From positions 806,001 to 870,000 of the forward strand of contig NZ_AUHA01000002.1 of the NCBI RefSeq assembly GCF_000422945.1: 64,000 nt of DNA, written 5' to 3'. The notes under the pieces are model-generated. The model was not told the origin of the DNA. It did not search any database and saw only the letters and a list, made by a program, of their open reading frames with translations. The stretch comes from Daejeonella oryzae DSM 19973. Its GTDB lineage: Bacteria > Bacteroidota > Bacteroidia > Sphingobacteriales > Sphingobacteriaceae. This document shows positions 26,501-36,334 of the stretch, piece by piece (within the stretch, counting starts at the first letter, position 1; the number at the start of each line of letters is the position of its first letter). Position numbers and translations under genes: made by a program.

Positions 26501-27721
26501 TTAATCATCCGAAGAATCTGAAGCTGTAATAGCAGAACCCCCGTTGCCGTAATAAGCGCTTTTTCGAACTACGGGCATATCAACCATTTTATATAATTCA
26601 TCCAGCTTTAATAAACTTCCGTTTGTTAAATTACTCAGTAAAACTATAGTTACGTCATTTTTCATATCCCGAAGGTAAATATGCCTGAAACCATGCCACC
26701 AGCCTGTATGATATACAACCTTGTGGCCCCTATCATCAAACATTCTCCAACCGTAACCATAATTAAAATGTCCTCTTTCCATTTCGTTATGAGGTGCGTA
26801 CATTGAATCTAAAGAGCTTTTCTTTAATATGCGGCCCTGGCGCATGGCACGGTCAAAAAGAAAAAGATCCTGAACAGTGCTGTAAACACCCTTATCACCA
26901 ACCGGACCATCTAAAAAATTCTGCACTACTGAGCGTCTCCAGATCCTATCGTGCCCAACTACATCAACCGGAATTTTATCATACTTGACTTTCGAAAATA
27001 CGTTGGTATTTTTCATTCCGCTTGGCTTGAAAACACGTTCTTTCAAAAACTGAGCGTATGTTTTGCCTGAAACTTTTTCGATTATAGCTCCCAATACCAT
27101 ATAATTGGAATTATTGTAATGGAATTTCCTGTCAGGCTTGTTGTAAGGTACCGGCTTATGTTCAGAAATTAAATTCATCACATCTGTATTAGACATTCCT
27201 TTACGCTTGTCTTTCCAAATATTGTCGGTAAAATAAACATAGTTCATCATCCCCGAACGATGAGTTAACAGCATTTTTACAGTAATGCCTTCATATGGAA
27301 AGTTGGGGAAAAATTCCTTTACATTCTGACTAAGTTTCAGCTTACCCTCCTCTACAAGAATCATGATAGCTGTAGCTGTAAAAGGTTTTGTTACAGAGGC
27401 CAGTTCAAATACAGAATTTATCTTTAAGCTATCGCGATGAAGATAATCTGCCCATCCAATTGCATTCTGATATACGATCTTGCCCTTTTGAGCTACCAGT
27501 ACATTTCCGTTAAAAGCATACTTTTTATGAAGATTCTTCATGAATTCATCAATCTTTTTATTCCCTTTTTTGGGATTATAGATTAATGACAAGCTGTCGG
27601 CCTTTTTATAATCAACAGCATCAGCATGACTAATAATATTCTTTGAATTAGAAGAGTTACAGGATTGCAGAGTTAAAAAAGCAAGAATCAGAAAAAAAGT
27701 ATGTCGCAAAAAACAGGTCAT
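26501..27721 (-). CDS. Serine hydrolase lipoprotein (beta-lactamase/class C PBP-like)
   Basis: A 406-aa protein with a lipobox (LTLQSC, Cys near residue 21). It carries the three class C/S12 motifs: SVTKPFTA (SxxK, nucleophile Ser), YNNSNY (YxN) near residue 203, and HTGWWHGF (HxG-like, replacing KTG). Such proteins include esterases, D-aminopeptidases and PBP4-like hydrolases; a resistance role cannot be claimed. It has normal length. Probably attached to the periplasmic face of a membrane. Function at the substrate level is unknown. Confidence 0.88.
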   Translation of the reverse strand: MTCFLRHTFFLILAFLTLQSCNSSNSKNIISHADAVDYKKADSLSLIYNPKKGNKKIDEFMKNLHKKYAFNGNVLVAQKGKIVYQNAIGWADYLHRDSLKINSVFELASVTKPFTATAIMILVEEGKLKLSQNVKEFFPNFPYEGITVKMLLTHRSGMMNYVYFTDNIWKDKRKGMSNTDVMNLISEHKPVPYNKPDRKFHYNNSNYMVLGAIIEKVSGKTYAQFLKERVFKPSGMKNTNVFSKVKYDKIPVDVVGHDRIWRRSVVQNFLDGPVGDKGVYSTVQDLFLFDRAMRQGRILKKSSLDSMYAPHNEMERGHFNYGYGWRMFDDRGHKVVYHTGWWHGFRHIYLRDMKNDVTIVLLSNLTNGSLLKLDELYKMVDMPVVRKSAYYGNGGSAITASDSSDD

Positions 27722-27898
27722 TATTGTAGTATCTGGATTATAAAATAAGAAAGTGGAAAATTAAAGATTATTGTACTGAAGATGGCAAAAGAGTTTTAAA
27801 CAGTTATATGTACGGTTTTATTGCCACATTGTTTTTAAATTATTGTATTAAGGCAGATATGAAACTGTATAAGCTGGCCTCATTGTAATTAAAAAATA

Positions 27899-27906
27899 TA
27901 AATTTG
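27899..27906 (+). promoter_or_regulatory. -7 box of the fumC promoter
   Basis: TAAATTTG, an exact TAnnTTTG, 25 bp before the ATG at 27931. It overlaps the in-frame TTG at 27904, which argues against that TTG as the start codon. Confidence 0.55.
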
Positions 27907-27930
27907 CAGCAAATCAAAAACTCACTCACG

Positions 27931-29328
27931 ATGACTTACAGAGTAGAACATGATACCATGGGCGAAGTACAGGTACCCGCTGAAAAATATTGGGGTGCCC
28001 AGACTCAACGATCCCGAAATAATTTTAAAATTGGGCCGGAAGCATCTATGCCGGCAGAAATAATTGCAGCATTTGCATATTTAAAAAAGGCAGCGGCCTT
28101 TACCAATACTGATTGCGGAGTTCTGGCTTCTGAAAAACGCGATTTAATTGCTGCTGTATGCGATGAAATTCTGGACGGAAACCTTCGATCAGAATTTCCT
28201 CTGGTTATCTGGCAAACGGGTTCCGGAACCCAATCGAACATGAATGTAAATGAAGTTATTGCTAACCGGGCACACGTTTTACAGGGAAATAGCCTGGGTG
28301 AAGGAACCATGCTTGTTCATCCAAATGACGATGTAAACAAGTCGCAATCTTCTAATGACACTTTTCCAACGGCTATGCATATTGCAGCCTACAAAATGGT
28401 TGCCGAAGTAACTATACCGGGTGTTCAGAAACTTCGTGATGCACTGCAGGCTAAAACTGAAGCATTTAAAGATGTAGTTAAGATCGGTCGTACACACCTG
28501 ATGGATGCCACACCTTTAACTTTGGGACAGGAATTTTCAGGATATGTTTCTCAGCTTAACCATGGATTAAAGGCATTAAATAATACATTAGATCACCTTT
28601 CAGAACTTGCTCTTGGCGGTACTGCGGTTGGAACCGGAATTAATACTCCAAAGGGATATGATGTAAAAGTTGCAGATTATATTGCACAGTTCACCAATCT
28701 TCCATTTAAAACTGCTGAAAATAAATTTGAAGCTTTAGCAGCACATGATGCCATTGTAGAAACTCACGGAGCATTAAAACAACTTGCGGTTTCCTTAATG
28801 AAAATTGCTAATGATATTCGGATGCTTGCTTCGGGTCCACGCTCAGGAATAGGTGAAATCCACATTCCGGATAATGAGCCGGGATCATCAATTATGCCGG
28901 GCAAGGTGAACCCAACACAAAATGAGGCTGTAACCATGGTTGCCGCCCAGGTAATGGGTAATGATGTTACAATTTCTATCGGTGGCTCTAATGGCCATTA
29001 TGAGCTGAATGTTTTTAAACCTGTAATGGCGGCTAACTTTTTGCAGTCGGCCAGATTGATTGGTGATGCATGCGTATCATTTACAGATCATTGTGTGGTG
29101 GGAATTGAACCTAATTTTGCCGGAATTAAAAAGCATCTTGAAAATTCCCTAATGCTCGTTACTGCTTTAAATCCTCATATAGGTTATGAAAATGCTGCCA
29201 AAATTGCAAAAAAAGCTTTAAAAGAAAATAAGTCTCTCCGGGAAGCAGCTGTTGATTTGGGTTTATTAACAAATGAACAATTTGATCAATGGGTGCGTCC
29301 TGAAGATATGATTGGCGGACTAAAATAA
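27931..29328 (+). CDS. fumC: Class II fumarate hydratase
   Basis: A 465-aa protein from the ATG at 27931 ([16 protein letters not shown], the usual start of FumC); the frame stays open to a TTG at 27904 inside the -7 box. The fumarase/aspartase signature [14 protein letters not shown] lies near residue 317, with [13 protein letters not shown] near 100 and [16 protein letters not shown] near 187 providing active-site residues. It interconverts fumarate and malate in the TCA cycle. It is followed by a GAAA-loop hairpin and then two genes for an envelope lipoprotein and a nuclease on the same strand. Confidence 0.96.
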   Translation: MTYRVEHDTMGEVQVPAEKYWGAQTQRSRNNFKIGPEASMPAEIIAAFAYLKKAAAFTNTDCGVLASEKRDLIAAVCDEILDGNLRSEFPLVIWQTGSGTQSNMNVNEVIANRAHVLQGNSLGEGTMLVHPNDDVNKSQSSNDTFPTAMHIAAYKMVAEVTIPGVQKLRDALQAKTEAFKDVVKIGRTHLMDATPLTLGQEFSGYVSQLNHGLKALNNTLDHLSELALGGTAVGTGINTPKGYDVKVADYIAQFTNLPFKTAENKFEALAAHDAIVETHGALKQLAVSLMKIANDIRMLASGPRSGIGEIHIPDNEPGSSIMPGKVNPTQNEAVTMVAAQVMGNDVTISIGGSNGHYELNVFKPVMAANFLQSARLIGDACVSFTDHCVVGIEPNFAGIKKHLENSLMLVTALNPHIGYENAAKIAKKALKENKSLREAAVDLGLLTNEQFDQWVRPEDMIGGLK

Positions 29329-29338
29329 TTTTAAATAC

Positions 29339-29360
29339 ATCTCCCGAAAGGGAGATTTTT
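29339..29360 (+). terminator. Hairpin with GAAA tetraloop between fumC and the lipoprotein gene
   Basis: ATCTCCC at 29339-29345, GAAA loop, GGGAGAT at 29350-29356, then four further Ts. It is a classical intrinsic terminator placed only 10 nt before the next ATG, so some read-through or attenuation is possible. Confidence 0.8.
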
Positions 29361-29369
29361 ACCATTTGT

Positions 29370-29867
29370 ATGAGTAAACTTTTCCCTGTATTTTTTCTTC
29401 TGCTGCTACTAATTTCTTCTTGCAAATTTAATCCCAATGTGCAGGATAAGGGAACTGAATATTTACAGGGAATTTGGCAGGAAAATAAGATTGAATATCA
29501 GGATCAGTTGCTGCAATATACTGCTCATACTTTTAAGTTCAGCTGCGACTCATTTTATATTACTTTCAATACCAAATCTAAGGTTAACATTTATCCGGAC
29601 AGCTGTTTTAATAATGGAATATGGACTGAATATGCCAAGGGCGGATATGTCGTACAAAATGACACCTTATTTCTTTCAGGAACATATGCTAAATCAAATT
29701 TTAAGCAAAAAATCAGCGGCTGCTATCGAAACGGGCAATATCTTGAAACGTATATAATTAAAAAACATTCGGCTGATAGATTATATCTGGAAGGCCTGCA
29801 ACAACATCAGCTTATAAAAATGTCATTAAACCAGAAATTAATCTGCAATCCTAAACCTGTAAAATAA
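29370..29867 (+). CDS. Lipoprotein of unknown function downstream of fumC
   Basis: A 165-aa protein with an SPII signal: MSKLFPVFFLLLLLISSC, lipobox ISSC, Cys18. The mature part starts with a disordered stretch and has QGIWQENKIEYQDQLLQYTAH, suggesting a small beta-barrel (lipocalin-like, with the GxW motif) of about 140 residues. Cys residues appear near 55, 70 and 115. No specific family recognised. It lies 41 bp after fumC and 5 bp before the nuclease gene, probably in one operon with the latter. Confidence 0.65.
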   Translation: MSKLFPVFFLLLLLISSCKFNPNVQDKGTEYLQGIWQENKIEYQDQLLQYTAHTFKFSCDSFYITFNTKSKVNIYPDSCFNNGIWTEYAKGGYVVQNDTLFLSGTYAKSNFKQKISGCYRNGQYLETYIIKKHSADRLYLEGLQQHQLIKMSLNQKLICNPKPVK

Positions 29868-29872
29868 TATTT

Positions 29873-30670
29873 ATGAAATCTACTGTTTTAACAAAGCTTG
29901 CTTTTATATGCCTGTTAATTTATGCACCCATTCAAACTATGGCCTGGGGCATGACCGGCCACAGAATTGTTGGTGAAATAGCGTCGTGCTATGTTAATAA
30001 ACATGCCCAAAAAGAAATATCTCTGATTCTGGGATCGGAATCTTTAGCGATGTCTAGTAACTGGGCTGATTTTATAAAATCGGAGCCCGCATTTAATTAT
30101 CTGGGCACATGGCATTACGCCAATTTTAAAGATCAGCTAAACTATCAGACGTTGAAAGATCAAATGGAACAGGATACAACCCTGAATATTTATAACAGAA
30201 TCAAATTTATCAGCTCAGAACTTAAAAACAAGAATCTCGATAAAAGTAAAAAACAATTGTATTTGAGATTGCTGGTACATTTTGTTGGTGATATTCATCA
30301 GCCAATGCACATGGGTAAAAAAGAAGATAGCGGAGGTAATGGAATTAAGGTTTTCTGGTTTAACCAGCCATCAAATCTGCATCGGGTTTGGGACGAACAA
30401 TTAATAGAGTATCAGCAACTGAGTTATACTGAATATACAAAAGTCATTAATCATGCAACTTCGCAGCAGGTAAAAAACTGGCAAAAAGATGATTTGGCAA
30501 TCTGGGCGCATGAATCTTACGTGGCCAGCCGGAAGCTATACTCTGAAATAAACCCTGAAGAAAAATTGAGCTATAAATACAATTACGTAAATGTTGAGCT
30601 TCTGAATGAACGTTTATTAAAAGGCGGAGTTCGGTTAGGCGGTTTATTAAATCAGATTTTTTCAAATTAG
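29873..30670 (+). CDS. Secreted S1/P1-family nuclease
   Basis: A 265-aa zinc-dependent nuclease. The signal peptide ends after the Ala before WGMTGHRIVGEIA, so that Trp becomes the N-terminal residue of the mature protein and its amino group serves as a zinc ligand, as in S1/P1. Other ligand regions are SNWADFIK (Asp), GTWHYANF (His), HFVGDIHQPMHMG (His/Asp/His) and VWDEQLIE. The fold cleaves single-stranded nucleic acids and may remove 3-prime phosphates. It is probably exported. Gap to the lipoprotein is 5 bp, so they share a transcript. Confidence 0.93.
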   Translation: MKSTVLTKLAFICLLIYAPIQTMAWGMTGHRIVGEIASCYVNKHAQKEISLILGSESLAMSSNWADFIKSEPAFNYLGTWHYANFKDQLNYQTLKDQMEQDTTLNIYNRIKFISSELKNKNLDKSKKQLYLRLLVHFVGDIHQPMHMGKKEDSGGNGIKVFWFNQPSNLHRVWDEQLIEYQQLSYTEYTKVINHATSQQVKNWQKDDLAIWAHESYVASRKLYSEINPEEKLSYKYNYVNVELLNERLLKGGVRLGGLLNQIFSN

Positions 30671-30698
30671 TCAGAAATCTATCATCTGACTCATCTTT

Positions 30699-30760
30699 AA
30701 ATGAGCTTCAATTTGATCAAATATCTGCAATAGATATTCTCATCCTTTTGAAGCTCATTT
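30699..30760. other. Nested hairpin region between the nuclease gene and hisS
   Basis: A 13-bp perfect inverted repeat, AAATGAGCTTCAA at 30699-30711 and TTGAAGCTCATTT at 30748-30760, encloses a second one (AATATCT at 30720-30726 with AGATATT at 30732-30738). Between lies ATTTGATCAAAT. No long U-tract follows on the plus strand, so it may be a terminator of another type, an RNA element or a structured 3-prime UTR. Confidence 0.45.
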
Positions 30761-30852
30761 CCTTTAGTTGATAATTGTTTTTTACTGCAACAATTTCCGG
30801 GGGCAAATTAAAACTTAACCAGAGCATGGCTTTACACATTCTCTTAGTTTTG

Positions 30853-30860
30853 TACCTTTG
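30853..30860 (+). promoter_or_regulatory. -7 box of the hisS promoter
   Basis: TACCTTTG, exact TAnnTTTG, ending 5 bp before the hisS ATG. The predicted transcription start is at or next to the ATG, so the mRNA may be leaderless. Confidence 0.55.
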
Positions 30861-30865
30861 GCCCC

Positions 30866-32233
30866 ATGTCTAATATAAAGCCTGCTATTCCAAAAGGTAC
30901 ACGAGATTTTTCACCATCTGAAATGGTGAAACGCAATTACATTTTTGATACCATTAAATCCGTTTTTAAAAAATTCGGATATCAGGAAATTCAAACTCCA
31001 ACTATGGAGAATTTATCCACATTAACCGGCAAATATGGTGATGAGGGGGATAAGCTGATATTTAAGATTTTAAATTCAGGTGATTATTTGGGCAAAGTAA
31101 CATCTGATAAACTTTTAGACCTGGATTCCAATGGTCTGACATCACAAATTAGTGAAAAAGCGCTTCGTTATGATCTGACAGTTCCTTTTGCGAGGTACGT
31201 AGTGATGCATCAGAATGATATTTCCTTCCCATTTAAAAGATTTCAAATACAGCCTGTCTGGAGAGCAGACAGACCTCAAAAAGGTCGCTATCGCGAGTTC
31301 TATCAATGTGACGCTGACGTGGTTGGTTCAGAAAGTCTTTTAAATGAAGCAGAATTTATTTTAATATATGACGAAGCTTTAAAAAGTCTTGGCCTTACCG
31401 ATTTCACCATAAAAATCAATAACCGAAAAATTCTTTCCGGAATTGCCGAAATAATTGGGAAACCCGAGCTTATAGTTGATTTGACTGTTGCTATTGATAA
31501 GCTGGATAAAATTGGTCTTGATGGGGTTTGTAAAGAATTAATAGAACGAGGGTTTAGTGAGGTGGATATTGATATTTTGAAGCCTGTTATTTTACTAGAG
31601 GGATCAAATACTGAAAAGCTGGATAAGTTAAAACAGGTGCTGGGTTCATCAGAAATAGCATTGAAAGGAATTTCTGAAATTGAAACCATATTTAACTATT
31701 TAGCCCATTTCAAAAAATTAAACGGAATATGTGAGTTAGATATAACTCTTGCAAGAGGGTTAAACTATTACACAGGTGCTATTTTTGAAGTCAAAACCAA
31801 TGAAGTAGCTATGGGAAGTATTGGAGGCGGAGGCCGCTATGACGATCTTACCGGTGTATTTGGTTTAAAAAATCTTACTGGTGTAGGGATTTCCTTCGGT
31901 GCAGATAGAATTTATGATGTGTTATTGGAGTTAAATTTGTTTCCTCAAAACACTGAAGAAACAACGCGGGTTTTGATAAGCAATTTTGATTCCCAAGCTG
32001 AATTATTCGCTTTACCCATTCTGCAGCAACTAAGAGAGGCGGGCATTGCAACAGAGCTTTATCCATCTAATGCAAAGCTTAAAAAGCAAATGAGCTATGC
32101 CAACGACAAAAAAATACCTTTTGTTATTTTAATTGGCAGCGATGAAATGGCAAAAAATGTGGTTACACTAAAAAATATGGAATCCGGGGAGCAGACAAGA
32201 ATACCAATACAAGATCTTGCTAAACAATTCTGA
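30866..32233 (+). CDS. hisS: Histidyl-tRNA synthetase
   Basis: A 455-aa class II synthetase that charges tRNA-His. Motif 1 begins with [20 protein letters not shown], motif 2 is [20 protein letters not shown] with FYQCDAD near residue 130-150, and the histidine-binding [14 protein letters not shown] is near 295, followed by [13 protein letters not shown] and motif 3 [13 protein letters not shown]. The C-terminal anticodon-binding domain spans about 365-455. Full length; the start is fixed by the family-typical N-terminus and leaves almost no leader after the predicted -7 box. A bidirectional terminator follows. Confidence 0.97.
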   Translation: MSNIKPAIPKGTRDFSPSEMVKRNYIFDTIKSVFKKFGYQEIQTPTMENLSTLTGKYGDEGDKLIFKILNSGDYLGKVTSDKLLDLDSNGLTSQISEKALRYDLTVPFARYVVMHQNDISFPFKRFQIQPVWRADRPQKGRYREFYQCDADVVGSESLLNEAEFILIYDEALKSLGLTDFTIKINNRKILSGIAEIIGKPELIVDLTVAIDKLDKIGLDGVCKELIERGFSEVDIDILKPVILLEGSNTEKLDKLKQVLGSSEIALKGISEIETIFNYLAHFKKLNGICELDITLARGLNYYTGAIFEVKTNEVAMGSIGGGGRYDDLTGVFGLKNLTGVGISFGADRIYDVLLELNLFPQNTEETTRVLISNFDSQAELFALPILQQLREAGIATELYPSNAKLKKQMSYANDKKIPFVILIGSDEMAKNVVTLKNMESGEQTRIPIQDLAKQF

Positions 32234-32257
32234 TCCCGGTCTTTAAACTAAACAAAA

Positions 32258-32284
32258 AAAGCCTTGCAATATTTGCAAGGCTTT
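32258..32284. terminator. Bidirectional terminator after hisS
   Basis: AAAGCCTTGCAA at 32258-32269 pairs with TTGCAAGGCTTT at 32273-32284 (12-bp stem, 3-base loop). A-tract on the left and T-rich right side serve both hisS and the convergent lipoprotein gene. Confidence 0.85.
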
Positions 32285-32306
32285 AAATATTTTAAAAAAA
32301 TATTAT

Positions 32307-32768
32307 TTAGTCACGACATGGGCAATGGAAGTTGATAGTAGTAACTTGTTTCGAAGCTACTTTTTCTCCATTGTCATTATAGGTTTGATTTGTTTTTTCT
32401 TGTTTCCAGGTCATCATTTTTGTATCTACATAAACAACCTCATAAGTTTGTGTTGATCCATTTTGTGTAAATGATATATAATTTTTACCATTTACATTTG
32501 ATACAGAGTATGCAGAAGAAAATACAGCTTTATCCTGATTATCAAATTTATTAATGTTTTCGTTAATTATAACCTTTGTACCAGGCGTTGAATTTTGTTC
32601 AAAAACCTTGTTATTACTGGCATCAAAATAAGCCGAGTTTTCAGAAATAGTTAACCAGGTTCCGTGAAGTTGTTCAGAAACTGGTTTATTGATTTCTTTC
32701 TTTTGATCCTTTTTACATGCAGATGCTGTAAATAATGCGAGCAGGGATAGTAAAATAAGTCTTTTCAT
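32307..32768 (-). CDS. Lipocalin-like lipoprotein of unknown function
   Basis: A 153-aa protein with an SPII signal (LLALFTASACKK, lipidated Cys near residue 18). The mature part starts with KDQKKE, then QLHGTWLTISENSAYFD, a G-x-W pattern seen in lipocalin-like domains of Bacteroidota lipoproteins, and continues as alternating strands. It ends with an unusual FHCPCRD, two Cys at the very C-terminus. A minus-strand TATCTTTA -7-like box lies upstream (32808-32815). Function not assigned. Confidence 0.6.
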   Translation of the reverse strand: MKRLILLSLLALFTASACKKDQKKEINKPVSEQLHGTWLTISENSAYFDASNNKVFEQNSTPGTKVIINENINKFDNQDKAVFSSAYSVSNVNGKNYISFTQNGSTQTYEVVYVDTKMMTWKQEKTNQTYNDNGEKVASKQVTTINFHCPCRD

Positions 32769-33010
32769 AGTAGTAGAATTAAAAATAGATAGATAATAAT
32801 TATATATTAAAGATAGAAACTTTATATTGAATAAACAGATTCCGGTTAAAATGGTTTTAGTATAGTTTAAGTAAAAAATATAAACGAGTTAAAAATTTCT
32901 TTTAATCAATATAGGTATTAACAATAAATTTCATGCCAATATTTCTTTAAGTATGAAATTTATTGTGATAATTTCCGTATATTATTCAATAATATAGGTG
33001 TTTTAAATTC

Positions 33011-36000
33011 ATGAATGAGCATTATCTGTTTTTAGTTAGCAAGCTGGATGAATTTATAAGGAAATATTATCTAAATAAAATTCTGAAGGGAAGCCTATAC
33101 CTTCTTACTACTTTTTCAGGAGCCTACTTACTAGTTACATTTGCAGAATACTGGGGGAATTTCAATCAGCTAACCAGGGCTATTCTTTTTTACAGTTTTT
33201 TATCATTCAATTTATTTCTTCTCATCTACTTTATTGTTATCCCATTGCTGGCTTATTTTAAACTGGGGAAAATTATAAGCTATGAGAATGCTTCTATAAT
33301 AATAGGCAACCATTTTCAGCCTGTGAAGGATAAACTTTTAAATACACTTCAATTAAAAAAACTAGCTCAGGAAGATATTGATCATCGCAGTTTAATTGAA
33401 GCGAGTATTAGCCAAAGAGTAAAGGAGCTTCAGCTTATACCCTTTTCTTCTGCAATACACCTTAAGGATAACACGAAGTATATTAAATATGCACTGATTC
33501 CCTTATCGGTAATTTTTTCGCTTTTATTTTTGGCTCCGTCGATATTAAATGACAGCACCAAGCGATTGCTTCATTTCAATAAAAACTTCATTAAAAAAGC
33601 TCCATTTGAAATAGAAATCCTCAATAAAAATTTAGTCGCACTTGAAGGAGAAGACTTTGAAATAAATATTAAGCTTTCAGGAAATGAAATTCCTCAGGAA
33701 ATTTATATGGAGGATGGGAATAATACCTTTAAACTGGAAAAAGAATCTCTGGTGAGGTTCAAATATCAATTTAAAAATATTCAGCAGAATAAAACTATTC
33801 AGTTTTTAGCGGGAGATTATTTATCGGAATCATATATTATTAAGGTAAAAAAAAGACCCTCTCTTTTAAACTTTACGACCCGTTTAATTTATCCTGCATA
33901 TCTTAATAAAAAGAATGAGGTTGTAAATAACACCGGCGATTTGAGAGTTCCTGTTGGCACAAACCTTATCTGGGATATCAAAACACAAAATACCGATCAG
34001 CTTAAATTTAATACTGAAGGAAGAAATACTACAATAAATCCCAATGCGGAGGGTTCTTTTAAAATAATTAAAAGAGCTTTAAGTAATTTCTCGTATAGCT
34101 TTATTCCTCTTAATGATGAGGTTAAAACCACCAATGATATCAGCTATACTATTCAGGTGATTCCTGATTTATATCCCGATATTATAGTAAAACAAAATGC
34201 TGACTCCGTTAATAACAAACTGATTTATTTTATAGGCCAGCTAAACGATGACCATGGTTTTAGCAAACTGACTTTTAATACAGTAGTAAGGGAAACAGAT
34301 AAAGTCATTAAACGGAAAGTATTGAATATTCCCTTTAACAAAACCTCTAATCAAAGTTCTTTTTTTTATCCGTTTAACGTTAATAATCTGGAAGCCAATG
34401 CTGGTCAGACTATAGAATACTATTTTGAAATTTGGGATAATGATGGAGTAAATGGTCCTAAATCTAAAAAATCAGATATAAAATTATATACTCTTTTATC
34501 TGCAACTGAAACCGAAAAAAAGCTGGATGACGGAACGGAATCCGTAAAAAACAAAATCGAACAGGCAATCCGAAAAGCAGCTCAGGTTGAGAAAGAAGCC
34601 AGGCAGATAAATCAGTCCTTGCTGGAAAAGAAAAATCTCAGTTATGAGGACAAAAAACAGATTGATCAATTACTATCCAGGCAAAAAGAACTTGAAAATC
34701 TGGTGAAAGATATACAGAAAGAAAATAAACAGAATTTATTCAATCGGGAGGAGAATCAAGATCAGCGGCAAGAAATTCTTAAAAAGCAAAAGCAGATAGA
34801 GGATTTATTTAATAATATCCTCGATGAAAAAACCCGCGAAATTCTTAAGAATATCGAGAAATTATTGGAACAAAATAATAAAAACCTCACCAGAGATGAA
34901 TTATCTAAAATGCAGGTTGATCAAAAATCTCTGCAAAAGGAACTTGATAGAATTCTGGAGCTATATAAACAATTAGAGTTTGATCAGAAATTGGCTGCCG
35001 CTACAGATAAACTTAAAGACTTAGCTAAAGACCAGGAAAATTTAAGTACCAAAACTCTTCAAAATAAGTCTGAAGTAAATCAGTTAAAACAGGAGCAAAA
35101 AGATTTAAAAAGTAAATTCTCTGAAATCCGTGAGAATCTAAATGAACTGGAAGAAAAAAATAAATCACTTGAACATCCCAATGATTTCACAAATCCGGAT
35201 GAAGATCAGGAATCTATAGAAAACCTGCAAAAGCAAAGCAGTGAAAATCTGGATAAGCAAAATTTAAAATCATCGTCAGAAAAACAAAAAAAAGCCGCTG
35301 AGCAAATGAGTGAACTGGCTCAGAAATTAGAGAATATGCAGCAGCAGGAAGAAATGGAAGAAAATGAAATTAATATTCAGAGTTTAAGAGAAATTTTAGA
35401 TAATCTGATCAGTACATCATTTGATCAGGAAAAAGTGATGCAGTCTCATCGCAACACAAATGTAAATGATCCCATTTATTTTTTAAATATTCAAAAACAA
35501 AAGGATATAAAAGATCATTTAAAGATGATTGAAGACAGCTTATATTCTTTGAGCAAGAGAGTGCCGCAAATTCAAACGGTTGTAAATAAAGAGATTCAAA
35601 CTATTAATTTTAATGTTAAAACTGCTTTGGAAAGTTTAGCAGATAGGCAAACTGCTGAAGCTAACAGAAGCCAGCAGTTTGCAATGACTTCTATCAATAA
35701 CCTTGCTCTTATGCTAAGCGAGGCATTAGATCAGTTACAAAAGGCTCAGAAAAACGCTAAGTCCGGATCTAAAGGAAAGAAAAGTCAAAGTCTTTCTCAG
35801 CTAAGCAAAATGCAGGATCAGCTAAATAAGAACATGCAAAAGGCCCGTCAACAAATGCAACAGGAAGGCAAAAATGGACAAGCCCGACAAGGTAAAGGCT
35901 CCATGAGTGAGCAGTTGGCAAAAATGGCCAGAGAGCAACAAATGATAAGGCAGGCTATGCAGGAAATTAACAGAGAATTAAATAAAGACGGTCAGAGTGG

Positions 36001-36334
36001 ATTGGGGAATTTAGATAAGGTAATGAAACAAATGGAACAATCAGAGACCGATCTCGTAAACAGAAAAATCCAGCAAGAAACAATAATCAGGCAGCAGGAA
36101 ATTTTGACAAAATTATTGGAAGCAGATAAAGCAGAAAGAGAGCGGGAACAAGACATTAAAAGAGAGAGTAAAAAGGGCATAGAATTAGCGCCAGATTACA
36201 AAATCTATCTTAAGGAATATCAAAAAATTAAACAAAAAGAAACAGAATTATTAAAAACAGTACCACCTTCTTTAAATTCATTTTATAAAATAAAAGTGGG
36301 AGATTATTTTAAATTCTTAAATTCGGGTAATTAA
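33011..36334 (+). CDS. DUF4175-type large membrane protein with long coiled coil
   Basis: A 1107-aa protein. The N-terminal part has three hydrophobic segments (about 28-47, 58-84 and 157-179), then a beta-rich extracytoplasmic region (about 200-490) of Ig-like strands (for example QTIEYYFEIWDNDGVNGP), then from about 500 to 1060 a very Lys/Glu/Gln-rich helical part that should form long coiled coils. A short globular tail (PDYKIYLKEYQKIKQKETEL) ends it. This is the layout of the DUF4175 proteins of Bacteroidota; function unknown. It overlaps the next gene by 1 bp (TAATG), and that gene overlaps ybeY in the same way, so all three are translated together. Confidence 0.8.
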   Translation: MNEHYLFLVSKLDEFIRKYYLNKILKGSLYLLTTFSGAYLLVTFAEYWGNFNQLTRAILFYSFLSFNLFLLIYFIVIPLLAYFKLGKIISYENASIIIGNHFQPVKDKLLNTLQLKKLAQEDIDHRSLIEASISQRVKELQLIPFSSAIHLKDNTKYIKYALIPLSVIFSLLFLAPSILNDSTKRLLHFNKNFIKKAPFEIEILNKNLVALEGEDFEINIKLSGNEIPQEIYMEDGNNTFKLEKESLVRFKYQFKNIQQNKTIQFLAGDYLSESYIIKVKKRPSLLNFTTRLIYPAYLNKKNEVVNNTGDLRVPVGTNLIWDIKTQNTDQLKFNTEGRNTTINPNAEGSFKIIKRALSNFSYSFIPLNDEVKTTNDISYTIQVIPDLYPDIIVKQNADSVNNKLIYFIGQLNDDHGFSKLTFNTVVRETDKVIKRKVLNIPFNKTSNQSSFFYPFNVNNLEANAGQTIEYYFEIWDNDGVNGPKSKKSDIKLYTLLSATETEKKLDDGTESVKNKIEQAIRKAAQVEKEARQINQSLLEKKNLSYEDKKQIDQLLSRQKELENLVKDIQKENKQNLFNREENQDQRQEILKKQKQIEDLFNNILDEKTREILKNIEKLLEQNNKNLTRDELSKMQVDQKSLQKELDRILELYKQLEFDQKLAAATDKLKDLAKDQENLSTKTLQNKSEVNQLKQEQKDLKSKFSEIRENLNELEEKNKSLEHPNDFTNPDEDQESIENLQKQSSENLDKQNLKSSSEKQKKAAEQMSELAQKLENMQQQEEMEENEINIQSLREILDNLISTSFDQEKVMQSHRNTNVNDPIYFLNIQKQKDIKDHLKMIEDSLYSLSKRVPQIQTVVNKEIQTINFNVKTALESLADRQTAEANRSQQFAMTSINNLALMLSEALDQLQKAQKNAKSGSKGKKSQSLSQLSKMQDQLNKNMQKARQQMQQEGKNGQARQGKGSMSEQLAKMAREQQMIRQAMQEINRELNKDGQSGLGNLDKVMKQMEQSETDLVNRKIQQETIIRQQEILTKLLEADKAEREREQDIKRESKKGIELAPDYKIYLKEYQKIKQKETELLKTVPPSLNSFYKIKVGDYFKFLNSGN

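Noticed and set aside
31303-31689. 128-aa minus-strand open frame inside hisS
   Set aside because: It is a shadow of the hisS frame; Ser/Ile-rich composition and no family features.
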